Assembly: GCF_000383595.1 (NCBI RefSeq)
Contig: NZ_KB911581.1
Span: forward strand, 5,477,519-5,541,518
Source: Streptomyces bottropensis ATCC 25435
GTDB taxonomy: Bacteria; Actinomycetota; Actinomycetes; Streptomycetales; Streptomycetaceae
Direction: 5' to 3'
DNA: 64,000 nt
Made by a program: the position numbers and the translations under genes
The notes under the pieces: model-generated
The model's database searches: none
What the model was told of the DNA's origin: nothing
The model's input: only the letters and a program-made list of their open reading frames with translations
In this document: positions 61,161 through 64,000 of the stretch, piece after piece
How the letters are laid out: each line of letters starts with the position of its first letter
How positions within the stretch are numbered: the first letter of the stretch is position 1

Positions 61161-62384
61161 TCACGATCGCATCCAGGTGGCGAAGGCATCGACGAGGCCG
61201 GTGTAGAACTGTTCGCCTGGCACCGAGCCCGGGTTCTTGCTGGCGTCGTAGAAGGCGACGTTGGTGAAGGTCGCTGAGGCGGAGGCGTTGAGGTTCTTGT
61301 AGAAGGCGAGCTTGCCGCGGCCGAAGCCCACGAACAGCCAGAACACCCCCAGGGACGCGGTGTTCTGCAAGAGGGAGCGGACTTCGGCTTTGTCCCAGGG
61401 CTCGTCCCCGACCTGGGTGACGATGAAGGCGGGGTCAGCCGCGCCGGATTCCTGGTAGTGGCTGACCGCGCGGCGCATCGCGTCGGCGACGTTGCCCCAG
61501 CCCCAGTCGACTTGAGTGTGCAGCTGCCCGATGCGGCCTCGGTAATTGTCCAGGCGAATCTCTTCAAGGAACGGCTCTCGTCCGCTGGAGAAGACCACGG
61601 GCACGGTGCCGTCATCGTCCAGGTTGGCCGACAAGGCAAGGACCCGTTCAGCGAAAGCCTGGACCGCAAAGGACTCGTACAGCTCTTCCATGTGCCAGTC
61701 GTGGTCCAGGATCAGATATACCGCTGCCCGCCGACCTGAAATCCCTCGGTTCACGAGCGCCTGGCCGGCCTGTCGTGCAGGATCCAGCAGGCCAGGGGCC
61801 TGCCGTTCCACCTTTGCCAGATCCACCGATGCTGGCGCAGGAGCAGAACGCGTCTGCGCCGGTAGTGGTGCAGAGGGCGCAGCGGCGGGTTCTGGGTCGA
61901 CGTCGACGCCGTAGTCCATGGCCAGCCCTGACAAGCCAGAGGCGTAGCCCTGACCGACGGCGCGGACCTTCCAGCCGTCGCCACGCCGGTACAACTCCGC
62001 CAGAACCACGACGGTCTCTCCCGCAGCAAAATCCGGTGCGGTGAACGACCAGGCAGGCGCACCGTTCTGGTTGATCGTCAGTTGGGGTGCATGCGTGAAG
62101 ACGGCCCCTGGTTGCAGCGGATCAGCGCTCGCTACGATCACCACCTGGTGCACGTCGGAGGGCAGGCGGGGCAGGTCCGCGGTGACCGCCGGGCCGGCGA
62201 CCGACACACCGTCCTGAGTCGGATGATTGTAGAAGACGAGGTCGTTGTCGCTTCGGACCTTGCCATCCGGTCCGAGCAGCAACGCCGACACGTCCACCGC
62301 AAGCCCCTGCACTGCCACGGACAAGACCGTCGACGCCGTCGCCAGTGCCGTGTTCTCGCCCTTGCGCAGCGATGTCGTCTGCAT
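61161..62384 (-). CDS. TerD-domain protein fused to a vWA-like domain
   Basis: 407 residues, ATG 62384. The N-terminal ~185 residues are a TerD domain: 'SLRKGENTALATASTVLSVA', 'LLGPDGKVRSDNDLVFYNHP', 'FAAGETVVVLAELYRRGDGW'. After an Ala/Pro linker the C-terminal half resembles the TerF-like von Willebrand A domain ('AVYLILDHDWHMEELYESF', 'PAFIVTQVGDEPWDKAEVRS'). The metal site is altered, because D-x-S-x-S is 'DHDWH'. TerD proteins bind Ca2+ and belong to tellurite/stress and phage-response complexes. Alone here, without terZABC neighbours. Confidence 0.85.
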   Translation of the reverse strand: MQTTSLRKGENTALATASTVLSVAVQGLAVDVSALLLGPDGKVRSDNDLVFYNHPTQDGVSVAGPAVTADLPRLPSDVHQVVIVASADPLQPGAVFTHAPQLTINQNGAPAWSFTAPDFAAGETVVVLAELYRRGDGWKVRAVGQGYASGLSGLAMDYGVDVDPEPAAAPSAPLPAQTRSAPAPASVDLAKVERQAPGLLDPARQAGQALVNRGISGRRAAVYLILDHDWHMEELYESFAVQAFAERVLALSANLDDDGTVPVVFSSGREPFLEEIRLDNYRGRIGQLHTQVDWGWGNVADAMRRAVSHYQESGAADPAFIVTQVGDEPWDKAEVRSLLQNTASLGVFWLFVGFGRGKLAFYKNLNASASATFTNVAFYDASKNPGSVPGEQFYTGLVDAFATWMRS

Positions 62385-62665
62385 CCCGGTCCCCCTTGAT
62401 CAGTGGAAAGACACGGTAGTCACCCACACGCCCAACTGTCGCCGCTTTGATCGGAATTAGCCCCAGCAGCACACGCCGAAACGGCGCCGTCTGCGGGCTC
62501 TCGACTTTCCTGCGCGATTCTCGAGGGCATGTCGTCCGTGACGCATCAGCGCTCGAAAGACGCCTCATCTGTCCGCAGGTTCACCGGCGGGCACACCCCA
62601 GCTCTGTGACCGCCGCCTGACACAGGCAACACGCTGCGGCCCGACGGGCATCGCGAGCATGCGTC

Positions 62666-63643
62666 CTACGCATCGGCATGGACCACAACGTCGCATCCCT
62701 CGGCTGCCACCACGAGGACTCCTTGCTCTTCACCGGACGGCAGTGAGGCACGGCGCACTCGGGTTTCCCACTGCGCTGGCCACAAGGTCGTTGCATCCCA
62801 CAGAATTCCCTCCAGGGGCACGTCATCCAACTTCGCATTGGTGAGGTCTGCTCCGACGAAGTCGTTGCTGGCCCGCTCGACTTCTGCGACAGCCTTGACC
62901 AGCGCGTCGGCGTACTCGCAGCTTTGGACCAGATCGTCGATGAGGTCCTGGGCAACCACCTCGACACCGAACAGGTAGGCGCGTCCGGTCGCCACGAGGG
63001 CGGCGACAGAAGGAGCCAGTTCCTCATCCACGAGTTCCCGGATGTTGTGGAGTTCATCGGCGAGGCGCTCGGCCGGATCGGCGAGTGCGGACTCGACTGC
63101 GTCGAGATAGTCCAGGCCGGTGACGGCGGCCTGGGACCGATACAGTGCAGGCTGCTGGGACATGCCCTCCAGGTGCTTGCGGAGTTGTTCCACCGCAGTG
63201 TCGGCGCGGCTCAGCGGCTGTGCGCTATCGCCCGCGAGTTCACACAGGTCCTGGACGATACGGACAGCGGTACGCACCGCCTCTGCCAGGTCGAGAGGCC
63301 AGTAGTTGCGGACCAGGCGGAGCGCCTCTTCGCGGTACTTCACCCGGATTGTTGCAGGGCGGCGGGCCAGCGGGCCCCGGGCTCCCAGACGTGCTTGGAG
63401 CGCGGAATCGCGCTGAGCGGCATCGGCGTCCCGGGACAGACGGCGGCTGACAGCCGTCCCCGTGGCGCGGTGGGTCGTAGCCAGTAGGCGGTCCAGTGCA
63501 AGGTCCGGGGTACGCAGTTCGGGCGGCCCGCCATGGGCGTTGAGGCGGTCGACCACGGCAATGCCCAGTCGACGGTGCGCAGTTGTCAGCAGGGCGTCGA
63601 GGGGGTCGTTCCCTTCCGCTGCGCGGGGATCGCTGCCCATCAC
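62666..63643 (-). CDS. Helical protein with a short pentapeptide-like segment, coupled to a sigma factor
   Basis: 325 residues; the start overlaps the sigma stop (GTGATG at 63643). Mostly helical with charged segments ('AVRIVQDLCELAGDSAQPLS', 'LADELHNIRELVDEELAP'). Near the C-terminus 'NDFVGADLTNAKLDDVPLEG' looks like a few pentapeptide units. Translational coupling to a sigma factor suggests a regulator, a cytoplasmic anti-sigma-like partner or a sensor, but no known anti-sigma domain is visible. Confidence 0.65.
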   Translation of the reverse strand: MMGSDPRAAEGNDPLDALLTTAHRRLGIAVVDRLNAHGGPPELRTPDLALDRLLATTHRATGTAVSRRLSRDADAAQRDSALQARLGARGPLARRPATIRVKYREEALRLVRNYWPLDLAEAVRTAVRIVQDLCELAGDSAQPLSRADTAVEQLRKHLEGMSQQPALYRSQAAVTGLDYLDAVESALADPAERLADELHNIRELVDEELAPSVAALVATGRAYLFGVEVVAQDLIDDLVQSCEYADALVKAVAEVERASNDFVGADLTNAKLDDVPLEGILWDATTLWPAQWETRVRRASLPSGEEQGVLVVAAEGCDVVVHADA

Positions 63644-64000
63644 GCCTTCCTCCTCTCGTTGGTGAACCGGCCCTCGAGCCGCAGGCCTTGCTTGAGTGCG
63701 GCTCTCGCGCGGGCCAGGTTCTGGCGGACGGCCGCCTGGGTGGTACCCATGGCGCGTGCGCTTTCCTCAGTGGTGAAACCGTCCAGATGCCAGGCCATCG
63801 CGGCACGTTGCTTGGCCGGCAGCTGATGTAGTAGAGAGATCACCTGGCGTTCCTCCTCCCCTAGTTCGGCGGCGTGAGCCGGCGTCTGCCAGCGCAGGCT
63901 GGGCTGCGGTTCCGGCAGGTCCGCACAGGTCTCTTCGAGTTTCACCTGCTGGCTCACCCAGAACCGCCAGGCCACCGTGCGCAGCCAGGCGCGGGGGTAG
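63640..64000 (-). CDS. RNA polymerase sigma-70 family (ECF) factor, 5' part beyond the window
   Basis: The frame is open to the window edge, reading 'PRAWLRTVAWRFW' (end of region 2) and continuing to region 4: 'LHQLPAKQRAAMAWHLDGFT' and 'TEESARAMGTTQAAVRQNLA'. The GTG at 63975 is internal, not the start. It ends four bases into the next gene. Sigma factors of this type paired with a helical partner gene are common in Streptomyces. Confidence 0.8.
   Translation of the reverse strand, partial: YPRAWLRTVAWRFWVSQQVKLEETCADLPEPQPSLRWQTPAHAAELGEEERQVISLLHQLPAKQRAAMAWHLDGFTTEESARAMGTTQAAVRQNLARARAALKQGLRLEGRFTNERRKA

Overview
The window looks like Streptomyces or a close actinomycete. GC is very high, codons end mostly in G or C, GTG starts are common and ribosome binding sites are of the AAGGAGG type. 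The replicon is probably linear: a complete telomere pair is present, terminal protein Tpg (33468-34025) and telomere-associated protein Tap (34038-36293). The segment is therefore likely a chromosome arm or a linear plasmid. Many frameshifted genes, IS elements and plasmid relics fit a fast-evolving terminal region, although some frameshifts could be base-calling errors.

Layout. (1) 1-7.0 kb: a tightly overlapping plus-strand operon for a C7-cyclitol type product. It holds a GT4/trehalose synthase-like glycosyltransferase, a broken SDR, a sugar phosphate cyclase of the 2-epi-5-epi-valiolone synthase type, two cupins, a VOC epimerase-like protein, a luciferase-like monooxygenase, an intact SDR and a NUDIX hydrolase. 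(2) 7.0-14.3 kb: a decayed conjugative plasmid (MobF relaxase, replication-relaxation protein, HNH nuclease and small-gene fragments) interrupted by an IS701-family element. (3) 14.4-17.2 kb: two abutting IS5-like elements, one carrying a passenger gene, inserted into a helicase relic. (4) 17.8-19.5 kb: an ECF sigma factor with small genes and strong hairpins.

(5) 20.0-24.1 kb: the most novel-looking cluster. A nucleoid-associated (NdpA-like) protein, a RelA/SpoT-fold synthetase, a four-helix membrane protein and an HD-domain hydrolase form a candidate alarmone-based conflict system. (6) 24.3-31.8 kb: an integrase relic, a HEPN/Toprim protein, a third IS with a passenger gene, and a STAND NTPase with nine near-identical TPR-like repeats. 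(7) 32-36.4 kb: an orphan IstB, then the telomere genes. (8) 36.4-42.1 kb: a dead zeta toxin, a trypsin-STAND-WD40 protein and its Trypco1 partner. (9) 42-46 kb: three secreted or lipoproteins and gene debris.

(10) 46.0-51.5 kb: an operon with an XRE/TPR regulator, a TIR effector, a P-loop NTPase, a membrane protein split by an in-frame TGA and a small adaptor-like protein. The TIR, NTPase and last protein share a short glycine/valine/histidine motif that may mediate homotypic assembly. (11) 51.8-52.8 kb: one gene bracketed by paired inverted repeats. (12) 53.2 kb: an initiator tRNA-Met. (13) 53.8-57.6 kb: a 1240-residue protein with a C-terminal PD-(D/E)XK nuclease. (14) 57.6-64 kb: IS256 debris, a frameshifted pentapeptide-repeat membrane protein, a TerD-vWA protein and the 3' part of a sigma factor with its partner.

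Taken together, 20-62 kb reads as a defence island on a linear replicon arm, next to one natural-product operon. Functional statements rest on motif recognition by eye, without database searches.
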